This document shows, one piece after another, positions 39,201 to 52,819 of a stretch of DNA of 64,000 nucleotides (position 1 is the stretch's first letter; each line of letters opens with the position of its first letter). The stretch covers positions 1 through 64,000 of the forward strand of contig RQOL01000437.1 of NCBI GenBank assembly GCA_013076295.1, given 5' to 3'. The notes beneath the pieces were generated by a model. The model worked only from the letters and a program-made list of their open reading frames with translations. It was not told the DNA's origin and made no database searches. The stretch is from Sanderia malayensis. Its lineage: Eukaryota > Cnidaria > Scyphozoa > Semaeostomeae > Pelagiidae. The translations under genes and the position numbers were made by a program.

Positions 39201-41536
39201 CCCACTTTTGATGACTTCCCAGTTTTTCTTGAATTCTCACTTTTGACGACTCCCCACGTTTTCTTGACTTCCCACTCTGGATGACCTCCCACCTTTTCTT
39301 GACTTTCCACTTTTGATGACCTCCCACTTTTTCTTGACTTCCCACTTTTGATGAGTTCCCACTATTGATGACTTTCCATTTTTGGTGACATCCCACTTTT
39401 GATGACTTCCCTCTTTTGACGGCTTCCCACTTTTTCTTGAATTCCCATCTTTGATAACTTCCCACTATTTCCTGACATCCCATTTTTTCTTGACTTCCCA
39501 CTTTTTCTCGACTTCCCACTTTTGATGACTTCCCACTTTTTCTTCAATTCTCACTTTTGACGACATCCCATTTTTTTCTTGACTTCCCACTTTTGATGCT
39601 TTCTCACTTTTAATAACTTCCCTTCTTATTTTGACATCTCACTGTTGATGAATTCACACTTTTAACGACTTCCCACTTCTTCTTGACTTCCCACCTTTTC
39701 TTGACTTCCCACAATTTCTTGACTTCCCATTTTGGATGACTTCCCACTTTTTCTTGACTTTCCACTTTTGATGACCTCCCACTTTTTCTTGACTTCCCAC
39801 TTTTGATGACTTCCCAGTTTTTCTTGAATTCTCACTTTTGACGACTCCCCACGTTTTCTTGACTTCCCACTCTGGATGACCTCCCACTTTTTCTTGACTT
39901 TCCACTTTTGATGACCTCCCACTTTTTCTTGACTTCCCACTTTTTGATGAGTTCCCACTTTTGATTACTTCCCACTTTATCTTGACTTCTCACCTTTGAT
40001 GACTTCCCACTTTTGATGACTTCCCACTTTTTCTTGGTTTTCCGCTTTCGGTGACTTCCCACTTTTGATGCCATCTCACTTTTAATAACTTCCCTTGTTA
40101 TTTTGACATTCACTGATGATGAATTCACACTTTTAACGACTTCCCACTTCTTCTTGACTTCCCACCTTTTCTTGACGTCCCACTTTTGATGACTTCCCAC
40201 ATTTTCTTGATTTCCCACTTTTGATGAGTTCCCACTATTGATGACTTCCACCTTTTCCTGACATCCCACTTTTTCTGACTTCCACTTTTGATGAATTCCC
40301 ACCTTTTCTTGACTTCCAACTTTTGATGAGTTCCCACTATTGATGACTTTCCATTTTTGGTGACTTCTCACTTTTGATGACTTCCCTCTTTTGATGACTT
40401 CCCATTTTTTCCTGACATCCCACTTTTTCTTGACTTCCCACTTTTTCTTGACTTCCCACTTTTGATGACTTCCCACTTTTTCTTGACTTCCAACTTCTTC
40501 TTGACTTCCCACTTTTGATGACTTCCCACTTTTGATTACTTCCCACTTTATCCTGACTTCTCACTTTTGATGACTTCCCATTTTGGTTGACATTCCACTT
40601 TATCTTGACTTCCAATTTTTCATAACCTCCCTATTTTGATGAATTCACTCTTTTGATGACTCCCCACTTTTTCCTGCCCTCCCGCTTTCGGTGACTTCCC
40701 AATTTCGGTAACTTCCCACTTTTGATGATTTCTTTCTTTTGATGACTACCCGCCTTCTCTTGGCTTTTCACTTTTGATGAATTCCCACCTTTTCTTGACT
40801 TCCAACTTTTGATGAGTTCCCACTATTGATGACTTTCCATTTTTGGTGACTTCTCACTTTTGATGACTTCCCTCTTTTGATGACTTCCAATTTTTTCCTG
40901 ACATCCCACTTTTTCTTGACTTCCCACTTTTTCTTGACTTCCCACTTTTGATGACTTCCCACTTTTGATTACTTCCCACTTTATCTTGACTTCTCACTTT
41001 TGAAGACTTCCCATTTTGGATGACTTTCAACTTTTTCTTGACTTCCCAATTTTTCATAACCTCCCTATTTTGATGAATTCACTCTTTTGATGACTCCCGA
41101 CTTTTTCCTGACCTCCCGCTTTCGGTGACTTCCAAATTTTGGTAACTTCCCACTTTTGGTGACCTCCCATGTTTTCTTGACTTCCCTTTTTTGATGATTT
41201 CCCACGTTTTCTTGACTTCCCACTTTTTCCTAGCCTCCCTATTTTGATGACTTCCCTCTTTTAACAACTCCCCATATTTTCTTGACTTCCCGCTTTTGGT
41301 GACTTCCCGCTTTTTTGTGACTTCCCACTTTTGATGACTTCCCACTTTTTCTTGACTTCCCACTTTTTCTTGACTTCCCACTTTTTCTTGACTTCCCACT
41401 TTTCATGACTTCCCAGTTTTTCTTGAATTCTCACTTTTAACGACTCCCCACGTTTTCTTGACTTCCCACTCTGGATGACCTCCCACTTTTTCTTGACTTT
41501 CCACTTTTGATGACCTCCCACTTTTTCTTGACTTCC
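39201..41536. repeat. 2.33-kb tandem duplication, copy 1
   Basis: Landmarks recur 2,333-2,335 bp downstream: CATAACCTCC 40621 and 42956, 41055 and 43388. The CTGATGATGAATTCAC variant occurs near 40113 and 42447. The junction lies in a CCCACTTTTGATGACTTCCCAG monomer near 41536. Copy 1 contains several one-base differences, such as a seven-T run near 39569 and GACATTCACTG near 40106. The two CATAACCTCC landmarks inside it are 434 bp apart. Confidence 0.85.
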
Positions 41537-43870
41537 CACTTTTGATGACTTCCCAGTTTTTCTTGAATTCTCACTTTTGACGACTCCCCACGTTTTCTTG
41601 ACTTCCCACTCTGGATGACCTCCCACCTTTTCTTGACTTTCCACTTTTGATGACCTCCCACTTTTTCTTGACTTCCCACTTTTGATGAGTTCCCACTATT
41701 GATGACTTTCCATTTTTGGTGACATCCCACTTTTGATGACTTCCCTCTTTTGACGGCTTCCCACTTTTTCTTGAATTCCCATCTTTGATAACTTCCCACT
41801 ATTTCCTGACATCCCATTTTTTCTTGACTTCCCACTTTTTCTCGACTTCCCACTTTTGATGACTTCCCACTTTTTCTTCAATTCTCACTTTTGACGACAT
41901 CCCATTTTTTCTTGACTTCCCACTTTTGATGCTTTCTCACTTTTAATAACTTCCCTTCTTATTTTGACATCTCACTGTTGATGAATTCACACTTTTAACG
42001 ACTTCCCACTTCTTCTTGACTTCCCACCTTTTCTTGACTTCCCACAATTTCTTGACTTCCCATTTTGGATGACTTCCCACTTTTTCTTGACTTTCCACTT
42101 TTGATGACCTCCCACTTTTTCTTGACTTCCCACTTTTGATGACTTCCCAGTTTTTCTTGAATTCTCACTTTTGACGACTCCCCACGTTTTCTTGACTTCC
42201 CACTCTGGATGACCTCCCACTTTTTCTTGACTTTCCACTTTTGATGACCTCCCACTTTTTCTTGACTTCCCACTTTTGATGAGTTCCCACTTTTGATTAC
42301 TTCCCACTTTATCTTGACTTCTCACCTTTGATGACTTCCCACTTTTGATGACTTCCCACTTTTTCTTGGTTTTCCGCTTTCGGTGACTTCCCACTTTTGA
42401 TGCCATCTCACTTTTAATAACTTCCCTTGTTATTTTGACATCTCACTGATGATGAATTCACACTTTTAACGACTTCCCACTTCTTCTTGACTTCCCACCT
42501 TTTCTTGACGTCCCACTTTTGATGACTTCCCACATTTTCTTGATTTCCCACTTTTGATGAGTTCCCACTATTGATGACTTCCACCTTTTCCTGACATCCC
42601 ACTTTTTCTTGACTTCCCACTTTTGATGAATTCCCACCTTTTCTTGACTTCCAACTTTTGATGAGTTCCCACTATTGATGACTTTCCATTTTTGGTGACT
42701 TCTCACTTTTGATGACTTCCCTCTTTTGATGACTTCCCATTTTTTCCTGACATCCCACTTTTTCTTGACTTCCCACTTTTTCTTGACTTCCCACTTTTGA
42801 TGACTTCCCACTTTTTCTTGACTTCCAACTTTTTCTTGACTTCCCACTTTTGATGACTTCCCACTTTTGATTACTTCCCACTTTATCCTGACTTCTCACT
42901 TTTGATGACTTCCCATTTTGGTTGACATTCCACTTTATCTTGACTTCCAATTTTTCATAACCTCCCTATTTTGATGAATTCACTCTTTTGATGACTCCCC
43001 ACTTTTTCCTGCCCTCCCGCTTTCGGTGACTTCCCAATTTCGGTAACTTCCCACTTTTGATGATTTCTTTCTTTTGATGACTACCGCCTTCTCTTGGCTT
43101 TCACTTTTGATGAATTCCCACCTTTTCTTGACTTCCAACTTTTGATGAGTTCCCACTATTGATGACTTTCCATTTTTGGTGACTTCTCACTTTTGATGAC
43201 TTCCCTCTTTTGATGACTTCCAATTTTTTCCTGACATCCCACTTTTTCTTGACTTCCCACTTTTTCTTGACTTCCCACTTTTGATGACTTCCCACTTTTG
43301 ATTACTTCCCACTTTATCTTGACTTCTCACTTTTGATGACTTCCCATTTTGGATGACTTTCAACTTTTTCTTGACTTCCCAATTTTTCATAACCTCCCTA
43401 TTTTGATGAATTCACTCTTTTGATGACTCCCGACTTTTTCCTGACCTCCCGCTTTCGGTGACTTCCAAATTTTGGTAACTTCCCACTTTTGGTGACCTCC
43501 CATGTTTTCTTGACTTCCCTTTTTTGATGATTTCCCACGTTTTCTTGACTTCCCACTTTTTCCTAGCCTCCCTATTTTGATGACTTCCCTCTTTTAACAA
43601 CTCCCCATATTTTCTTGACTTCCCGCTTTTGGTGACTTCCCGCTTTTTTGTGACTTCCCACTTTTGATGACTTCCCACTTTTTCTTGACTTCCCACTTTT
43701 TCTTGACTTCCCACTTTTTCTTGACTTCCCACTTTTCATGACTTCCCAGTTTTTCTTGAATTCTCACTTTTAACGACTCCCCACGTTTTCTTGACTTCCC
43801 ACTCTGGATGACCTCCCACTTTTTCTTGACTTTCCACTTTTGATGACCTCCCACTTTTTCTTGACTTCCC
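41537..43870. repeat. 2.33-kb tandem duplication, copy 2
   Basis: This is a near-copy of 39201-41536. At its right end, near 43870, it leaves the duplicated pattern and passes into TTTGATGAGTTCCCAC, like the flank at 22650 and 31740. The inner landmark pair is 432 bp apart (42956 and 43388), the two-base difference coming from single-base losses near 43085-43100. Confidence 0.85.
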
Positions 43871-45300
43871 ACTTTGATGAGTTCCCACTATTGATGACTT
43901 TCCATTTTTGGTGACATCCCACTTTTGATGACTTCCCTCTTTTGACGGCTTCCCACTTTTTCTTGAATTCCCATCTTTAATAACTTCCCACTATTTCCTG
44001 ACATCCCATTTTCTCTGGCCTTCCCACTTTTTCTTGACTTCCCACTTTTGATGACTTCCACTTTTTCTTCAATTCTCACTTTTGACGACATCCCACTTTT
44101 TCTTGACTTCCCACTTTTGATGCTTTCTCACTTTTAATAACTTCCCTTCTTATTTTGACATCTCACTGTTGTTGAATTCACACTTTTAACGACTTCCCAC
44201 TTCTTCTTGACTTCCCACTTTTTCTTGACTTCCCGCAATTTCTTGACTTCCCATTTTTGATGATTTCCCACTTTTTCTTGACGTCCCTCTTTTGATGACT
44301 TCCCATTTTTTCTTGATTTCCCATTTTCAATGAGTTCCCGCTATTGATGACTTCCACCTTTGATGACTTCCCACTTTTGATGACTTCCCACTTTTTCTTG
44401 GTTTTCCGCTTTCGGTGACTTCCCTCTTTTGATGACTTCCCTTTTTTCCTGACATCCCACTTTTTCTCGACTTCCCACTTTTTCTTGACTTCCCACTTTT
44501 GATGACTTCCCACTTTTGATTACTTCCCACTTTATCCTGACTTCTCATTTTTGATGACTTCCCATTTTGGTTGACATTCCACTTTTTCTTGACTTCCCAA
44601 TTTTTCATAACTTCCCTATTTTGATGAATTCACTCTTTTGATGACTCCCCACTTTTTCCTGACCTCCCGCTTTCGGTGACTTCCCAATTTTGGTAACTTC
44701 CCACTTTTGATGATTTCCTTCTTTTGATGACTACCCGCCTTCTCTTGTCTTCCCACTTTTGATGACCTCCCATGTTTTCTTGACTTCCCACTTTTTCTTG
44801 AGTTCCCACGTTTTCTTGACCTCCCATTTTTTCTTTTCTTCCCAATTTTGGTAAGTTCCCACTATTGATGACTTCTCATTTTCGGTGACTTCCCATTTTT
44901 TATGACTTCCCACCTTTGATGACTTCCCACTTTTTCTAGTTTTGCCATTTTTGGTGACTTCCCACTTTTGATGACCTCCCACTTTTGATGAATTCCCACT
45001 TTTTCTTGACTTCCCACTTTTGATGAGTTCCCACTATTGATGACTTTCCATTTTTGGTGACTTCTCACTTTTGATGACTTCCCTCTTTTGATGACTTCCT
45101 ATTTTTTCCTGACATCCCACTTTTTCTCGACTTCCCACTTTTTCTTGACTTCCCACTTTTGATGACTTCCCACTTTTGATTACTTCCCACTTTATCCTGA
45201 CTTCTCACTTTTGATGACTTCCCATTTTGGTTGACATTCCACTTTTTCTTGACTTCCCAATTTTCCATAACCTCCCTATTTTGATGAATTCACTCTTTTG
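43871..45300. repeat. Satellite segment resembling 22.6-23.2 kb and then the CATAACCTCC family
   Basis: From 43871 the order follows 22.65 kb (GACGGCTTCC, TTTCTCTGG, CCCGCTATTG). It then turns into CATAACCTCC-type units (44606 with a CATAACTTCC variant, 45266 with CCATAACCTCC). Regular satellite without gene content. Confidence 0.78.
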
Positions 45301-46500
45301 ATTAATTCCCGACTTTTTCCTGACCTCCCGCTTTCGGTGACTTCCCAATTTTGGTAACTTCCCACTTTTGATGATTTCCTTCTTTTGATGACTACCCCCC
45401 TTCTCTTGACTTCCCACTTTTGATGACCTCAGAGGTTTTCTTGACTTCCCACTTTTTCTTGAGTTCCCACTTTTTCTTGACCTCCCACTTTTTCTTTTCT
45501 TCCGAATTTTGGTGAGTTCCCACTATTGATGACTTCCCACTTTTGATTACTTCCCACTTTATCTTTACTTCCCACTTTTGATGACCTCCCACTTTTGATG
45601 AATTGCCACTTTTTCTTGACTTCCCACTTTTGATGAGTTCCCACTATTGATGACTTTCCATTTTTGGTGACTTCTCACTTTTGATGACTTCCCTCTTTTG
45701 ATGACTTCCCATTTTTTCCTGACATCCCACTTTTTCTTGACTTCCCACTTTTTCTTGACTTCCCACTTTTGATGACTTCCCACTTTTGATTACTTCCCAC
45801 TTTATCTTTACTTCTCACTTTTGATGACTTCCCATTTTGGATGACTTTCCACTTTTTCTTGACTTCCCAATTTTTCATAACCTCCCTATTTTGATGAATT
45901 CACTCTTTTGATGACTCCCGACTTTTTCCTGACCTCCCGCTTTCGGTGACTTCCCAATTTTGGTAACTTCCCACTTTTGATGATTTCCTTCTTTTGATGA
46001 CTACCCCCCTTCTCTTGACTTCCCACTTTTGATGACCTCAGATGTTTTCTTGACTTCCCACTTTTTCTTGAGTTCCCACTTTTTCTTGACCTCCCACTTT
46101 TTCTTTTCTTCCCAATTTTGGTGAGTTCCCACTATTGATGACTTCCCACTTTTGATTACTTCCCACTTTATCTTTACTTCCCACTTTTGATGACCTCCCA
46201 CTTTTGATGAATTCCCACTTTTTCTTGACTTCCCACTTTTGATGAGTTCCCACTATTGATGACTTTCCATTTTTGGTGATTTCTCACTTTTGATGACTTC
46301 CCTCTTTTGATGACTTCTCATTTTTTCCTGACATTCCACTTTTTCTTGACTTCCCACTTTTGATGACTTCCCACTTTTGATTACTTCCCACTTTATCCTG
46401 ACTTCTCACTTTTGATGACTTCCCATTTTGGTTGACATTCCACTTTTTCTTGACTTCCCAATTTTTCATAACCTCCCTATTTTGATGAATTCACTCTTTT
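45301..46500. repeat. 609-bp tandem duplication with an 18-bp length difference
   Basis: GACCTCAGAGG near 45423 recurs as GACCTCAGATG 609 bp downstream, and the CCATAACCTCC/CATAACCTCC landmarks are at 45266, 45876 and 46467. The first interval is 610 bp and the second 591 bp. Near 46340 the second copy lacks exactly one 18-bp TTTTTCTTGACTTCCCAC monomer, a direct view of the unit of gain and loss. Confidence 0.85.
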
Positions 46501-49279
46501 GATGACTCCCCACTTTTTCCTGACCTCCCGCTTTCGGTGACTTCCCAATTTTGGTAACTTCCCACTTTTGATGATTTCCTTCTTTTGATGACTACCCGCC
46601 TTCTCTTCACTTCTCACTTTTGATGAATTCCCACCTTTTCTTGACTTCCAACTTTTGATGAGTTCCCGCTATTGATGACTTTCCATTTTTGGTGACTTCT
46701 CACTTTTGATGACTTCCCTCTTTTGATGACTTCCAATTTTTTCCTGACATGCCACTTTTTCTTGACTTCCCACCCTTTCTTGACTTCCCACTTTTGATGA
46801 CTTCCCACTTTTGATTACTTCCCACTTTATCCTGACTTCTCACTTTTGATGACTTCCCATTTTGGATAACTTTCCACTTTTTCTTGACTTCCCAATTTTT
46901 CATAACCTCCCTATTTTGATGAATTCACTCTTTTGATGACTCCCGACTTTTTCCTGACCTCCCGCTTTCGGTGACTTCCCAATTTTGGTAACTTCCCACT
47001 TTTGATGATTTCCTTCTTTTGATGACTCCCCGCCTTCTCTTGACTTCCCACTTTTGATGACCTCCCATGTTTTCTTGACTTCCCACTTTTTCTTGAGTTC
47101 CCACGTTTTCTTGACCTCCCACTTTTTCTTTTCTTCCCATTTTTGATGATTTCCCACTTTTTCTTGACTTCCCATTTTTTCCTAGCCTCCCTATTTTGAT
47201 GACTTCCCTCTTTTAACAACTCCCCATATTTTCTTGACTTCCCGCTTTTGGTGACTTCCGCTTTTTTGTGACTTCCCACTTTTGATGACTTCCCACTTTT
47301 TCTTGACTTCCCACTTTTTCTTGACTTCCCACTTTTGATGACTTCCCAGTTTTTCTTGAATTTTCACTTTTGACGACTCCCCACGTTTTCTTGACTTCCC
47401 ACTCTGGATGACCTCCCACCTTTTCTTGACTTTCCACTTTTGATGACCTCCCACTTTTTCTTGACTTCCCACTTTTGATGAGTTCCCACTATTGATGACT
47501 TTCCATTTTTGGTGACATCCCACTTTTGATGACTTCCCTCTTTTGACGGCTTCCCACTTTTTCTTGAATTCCCATCTTTGATAACTTCCCACTATTTCCT
47601 GACATTCCATTTTTTCTTGACTTCCCACTTTTTCTCGACTTCCCACTTTTGATGACTTCCCACTTTTTCTTCAATTCTCACTTTTGACAACATCCCATTT
47701 TTTCTTGACTTCCCACTTTTGATGCTTTCTCACTTTTAATAACTTCCCTTCTTATTTTGACATCTCACTGTTGATGAATTCACACTTTTAACGACTTCCC
47801 ACTTCTTCTTGACTTCCCACCTTTTCTTGACTTCCCACAATTTCTTGACTTCCCATTTTTGATGACTTCCCACTTTTTCTTGACTTTCCACTTTTGATGA
47901 CCTCCCACTTTTTCTTGACTTCCCACTTTTGATGACTTCCCAGTTTTTCTTGAATTCTCACTTTTGACGACTCCCCACGTTTTCTTGACTTCCCACTCTG
48001 GATGACCTCCCACTTTTTCTTGACTTTCCACTTTTGATGACCTCCCACTTTTTCTTGACTTCCCACTTTTGATGAGTTCCCACTTTTGATTACTTCCCAC
48101 TTTATCTTGACTTCTCACCTTTGATGACTTCCCACTTTTGATGACTTCCCACTTTTTCTTGGTTTTCCGCTTTCGGTGACTTCCCACTTTTGATGCCATC
48201 TCACTTTTAATAACTTCCCTTGTTATTTTGACATCTCACTGATGATGAATTCACACTTTTAACGACTTCCCACTTCTTCTTGACTTCCCACCTTTTCTTG
48301 ACGTCCCACTTTTGATGACTTCCCACATTTTCTTGATTTCCCACTTTTGATGAGTTCCCACTATTGATGTCTTCCACCTTTTCCTGACATCCCACTTTTT
48401 CTTGACTTCCCACTTTTGATGAATTCCCACCTTTTCTTGACTTCCAACTTTTGATGAGTTCCCACTATTGATGACTTTCCATTTTTGGTGACTTCTCACT
48501 TTTGATGACTTCCCTCTTTTGATGACTTCCAATTTTTTCCTGACATCCCACTTTTTCTTGACTTCCCACTTTTGATGACTTCCCACTTTTGATTACTTCG
48601 CACTTTATCTTGACTTCTCTCTTTTGATGACTTCCCATTTTGGATGACTTTCCACTTTTTCTTGACTTCCCAATTTTTCATAACCTCCCTATTTTGATGA
48701 ATTCACTCTTTTGATGACTCCCGACTTTTTCCTGACCTCCCGCTTTCGATGACTTCCCAATTTTGTTAACTTCCAGCCTTTGATGATTTCCTTCTTTTGA
48801 TGACTACCCGCCTGCTCTTGACTTCCCACTTTTGATGACCTCAGATGTTTTCTTGACTTCCCACTTTTTCTTGAGTTCGCACGTTTTCTTGACCTCCCAC
48901 TTTTTCTTTTCTTCCCAATTTTGGTGAGTTCCCACTATTGATGACTTCTCATTTTCGGTGACTTCCCACTTTTTATGACTTCCCAATTTTGAGGACTTCC
49001 CACTTTTTTTGACTTCCTGCATATTCTTGACTTCCCATTTTTGATGATTTCCGACTTTTTCTTGACTTCCCACTTTTTCCTAGCCTCCCTATTTTGATGA
49101 CTTCCCTCTTTTAACAACTCCCCATATTTTCTTGACTTCCCGCTTTTGGTGACTTCCGCTTTTTTGTGACTTCCCACTTTTGATGACTTCCCACTTTTTC
49201 TTGACTTCCCACTTTTTCTTGACTTCCCACTTTTGATGACTTCCCAGTTTTTCTTGAAATCTCACTTTTGACGACTCCC
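46501..49279. repeat. Satellite segment repeated again at about 59.5-62.9 kb
   Basis: Landmarks match 38.6-40.2 kb at an offset of about 8.13-8.27 kb, and match 59.5-62.9 kb at about 12.5-13.7 kb (CATAACCTCC 48679 and 62370; CGCCTGCTCTTGAC 48809 and about 62500). The 59-63 kb sequence is therefore largely a reuse of this segment. No gene is seen. Confidence 0.78.
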
Positions 49280-52200
49280 CACGTTTTCTTGACTTCCCAC
49301 TCTGGATGACCTCCAACTTTTTCTTGACTTTCCACTTTTGATGACCTCCCACTTTTTCTTGACTTCCCACTTTTGATGAGTTCTCACTATTGATGACTTT
49401 CCATTTTTGGTGACATCCCACTTTTGATGACTTCCCTCTTTTGACGGCTTCCCACTTTTTCTTCAATTCTCACTTTTGACGACATCCCATTTTTTCTTGA
49501 CTTCCCACTTTTGATGCTTTCTCACTTTTAATAACTTCCCTTCTTATTTTGACATCTCACTGTTGATGAATTCACACTTTTAACGACTTCCCACTTCTTC
49601 TTGACTTCCCACCTTTTCTTGACTTCCCGCAATTTCTTGACTTCCCATTTTTGATGACTTCCAACTTTTTCTTGACTTTCCACTTTTGATGACCTCCCAC
49701 TTTTTCTTGACTTCCCACTTTTGATGACTTCCCAGTTTTTCTTGAATTCTCACTTTTGACGACTCCCCACGTTTTCTTGACTTCCCACTCTGGATGACCT
49801 CCCACTTTTTCTTGACTTTCCACTTTTGATGACCTCCCACTTTTTCTTGACTTCCCATATTTGATGAGTTCCCACTATTGATGACTTTCCATTTTTGGTG
49901 ACATCCCACTTTTGATGACTTCCATCTTTTGATGACTTCCCACTTTTTCTTGATTTCCCACTTTTAATGAGTTCCCACTATTGATGACTTCCACCTTTGA
50001 TGACTTCCCACTTTTGATGACTTCCCACTTTTTCTTGGTTTTCCGCTTTCGGTGACTTCCCACTTTTGATGCCTTCTCACTTTTAATAACTTCCCTTGTT
50101 ATTTTGACATCTCACTGTTGATGAATTCACACTTTTAACGACTTCCCACTTCTTCTTGACTTCCCACTTTTTCTTGACTTCCCGCAATTTCTTGACTTCC
50201 CATTTTTGATGACTTCCCACTTTTTCTTGACGTCCCACTTTTGATGACTTCCCACTTTTTCTTGATTTCCCACTTTTGATGAGTTCCCACTATTGATGAC
50301 TTCCACCTTTTCCTGACATCCCACTTTTTCTTGACTTCCCACTTTTTCTTGACTTCCCACTTTTGATGACTTCCCAATTTTGGTAACTTCCCACTTTTGA
50401 TGATTGCCTTCTTTTGATGACTACCCGCCTTCTCTTGACTTCCCACTTTTGATGACCTCCCATGTTTTCTTGACTTCCCACTTTTTCTTGAGTTCCCACG
50501 TTTCCTTGACCTCCCACTTTTTCTTTTCTTCCCACTTTTGGTGAGTTCCCACTATTGATGACTTCTCATTTTCGGTGACTTCCCACTTTTTCTTTTCTTC
50601 CCACTTTTGGTGAGTTCCCACTATTGATGACTTCTCATTTTCGGTGACTTCCCACTTTTTATGACTTCCCACTTTTTTTTGATTTCCTGCATTTTCTTGA
50701 CTTCCCATTTTTGATGATTTCCCACTTTTTCTTGACTTCCCACTTTTTCCTAGCCTCCCTATTTTGATGACTTCCCTCTTTTAACAACTCCCCATATTTT
50801 CCTGACTTCCCGCTTTTGGTGACTTCCCGCTTTTTTGTGACTTCCCACTTTTGATGACTTCCCACGTTTTCTTGACTTCCCACTTTTTCTTGACTTCCCA
50901 CTTTTGATGACTTCCCAGTTTTTCTTGAATTCTCACTTTTGACGACTCCCCACGTTTTCTTGACTTCCCACTCTCGATGACCTCCCACTTTTTCTTGACT
51001 TTCCACTTTTGACGACCTCCCACTTTTTCTTGACTTCCCACTTTTGATGAGTTCCCACTATTGATGACTTTCCATTTTTGGTGATATCCCACTTGTGATG
51101 ACTTCCTTCTTTTGACGGCTTCCCACTTTTTCTTGAATTCCCATCTTTGATAACTTCCCACTATTTCCTGACATCCCATTTTTTCTGGACTTCCCACTTT
51201 TTCTTGACTTCCCACTTTTTCTTGACTTCCCACTTTTTCTTGACTTCCCACTTTTGATGACTTCCCAATTTTGGTAACTTCCCACTTTTGATGATTGCCT
51301 TCTTTTGATGACTACCCACCTTCTCTTGACTTCCCACTTTTGATGACCTCTCATGTTTTCTTGACTTCCCACTTTTTCTTGAGTTCCCACGTTTTCTTGA
51401 CCTCCCACTTTTTCTTTTCTTCCCACTTTTGGTGAGTTCCCACTATTGATGACTTCTCATTTTCGGTGACTTCACACTTTTTCTTTTCTTCCCACTTTTG
51501 GTGAGTTCCCACTATTGATGACTTCTCATGTTCGGTGACTTCCCACTTTTTATGACTTCCCAATTTTCAGGACTTCTCACTTTTTTCTGACTTCCCATTT
51601 TTGATGATTTCCCACTTTTTCTTGACTTCCCACTTTTTCCTAGCCTCCCTATTTTGATGACTTCCCTCTTTTAACAACTCCCCATATTTTCCTGACTTCC
51701 CGCTTTTGGTGACTTCCCGCTTTTTTGTGACTTCCCACTTTTTCTTGACTTCCCACTTTTTCCTAGCCTCCCTATTTTGATGACTTCCCTCTTTTAACAA
51801 CTCCCCATATTTTCCTGACTTCCCGCTTTTGGTGACTTCCCGCTTTTTTGTGACTTCCCACTTTTGATGACTTCCCACGTTTTCTTGACTTCCCACTTTT
51901 TCTTGACTTCCCTCTTTTGACGGCTTCCCACTTTTTCTTGAATTCCCATCTTTGATAACTTCCCACTATTTCCTGACATCCCATTTTTTCTGGACTTCCC
52001 ACTTTTTCTTGACTTCCCACTTTTGATGACTTCCCACTTTTTCTTGACGTCCCACTTTTGATGACTTCCCACTTTTTCTTGATTTCCCACTTTTGATGAG
52101 TTCCCACTATTGATGACTTCCACCTTTTCCTGACATCCCACTTTTTCTTGACTTCCCACTTTTTCTTGACTTCCCACTTTTGATGACTTCCCAATTTTGG

Positions 52201-52819
52201 TAACTTCCCACTTTTGATGATTGCCTTCTTTTGATGACTACCCACCTTCTCTTGACTTCCCACTTTTGATGACCTCTCATGTTTTCTTGACTTCCCACTT
52301 TTTCTTGAGTTCCCACGTTTTCTTGACCTCCCACTTTTTCTTTTCTCCCCACTTTTGGTGAGTTCCCACTATTGATGACTTCTCATTTTCGGTGACTTCA
52401 CACTTTTTCTTTTCTTCCCACTTTTGGTGAGTTCCCACTATTGATGACTTCTCATGTTCGGTGACTTCCCACTTTTTATGACTTCCCAATTTTGAGGACT
52501 TCTCACTTTTTTCTGACTTCCCATTTTTGATGATTTCCCACTTTTTCTTGACTTCCCACTTTTTCCTAGCCTCCCTATTTTGATGACTTCCCTCTTTTAA
52601 CAACTCCCCATATTTTCCTGACTTCCCGCTTTTGGTGACTTCCCGCTTTTTTGTGACTTCCCACTTTTTCTTGACTTCCCACTTTTTCCTAGCCTCCCTA
52701 TTTTGATGACTTCCCTCTTTTAACAACTCCCCATATTTTCCTGACTTCCCGCTTTTGGTGACTTCCCGCTTTTTTGTGACTTCCCACTTTTGATGACTTC
52801 CCACGTTTTCTTGACTTCC
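49280..52819. repeat. 3.54-kb tandem duplication, copy 1
   Basis: The sequence recurs downstream with an offset that steps from 3,540 to 3,594, 3,525, 3,646 and back to 3,540 bp. Each step is a gain or loss of whole monomers. Copy 1 contains two tandem 69-bp TTCTTTTCTTCCCAC segments near 50521 and 50590 where copy 2 has one. It also contains a 122-bp tandem doubling of the CAACTCCCCATATTTTC segment (51675 and 51797) and another at 52601 and 52724. Confidence 0.83.
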
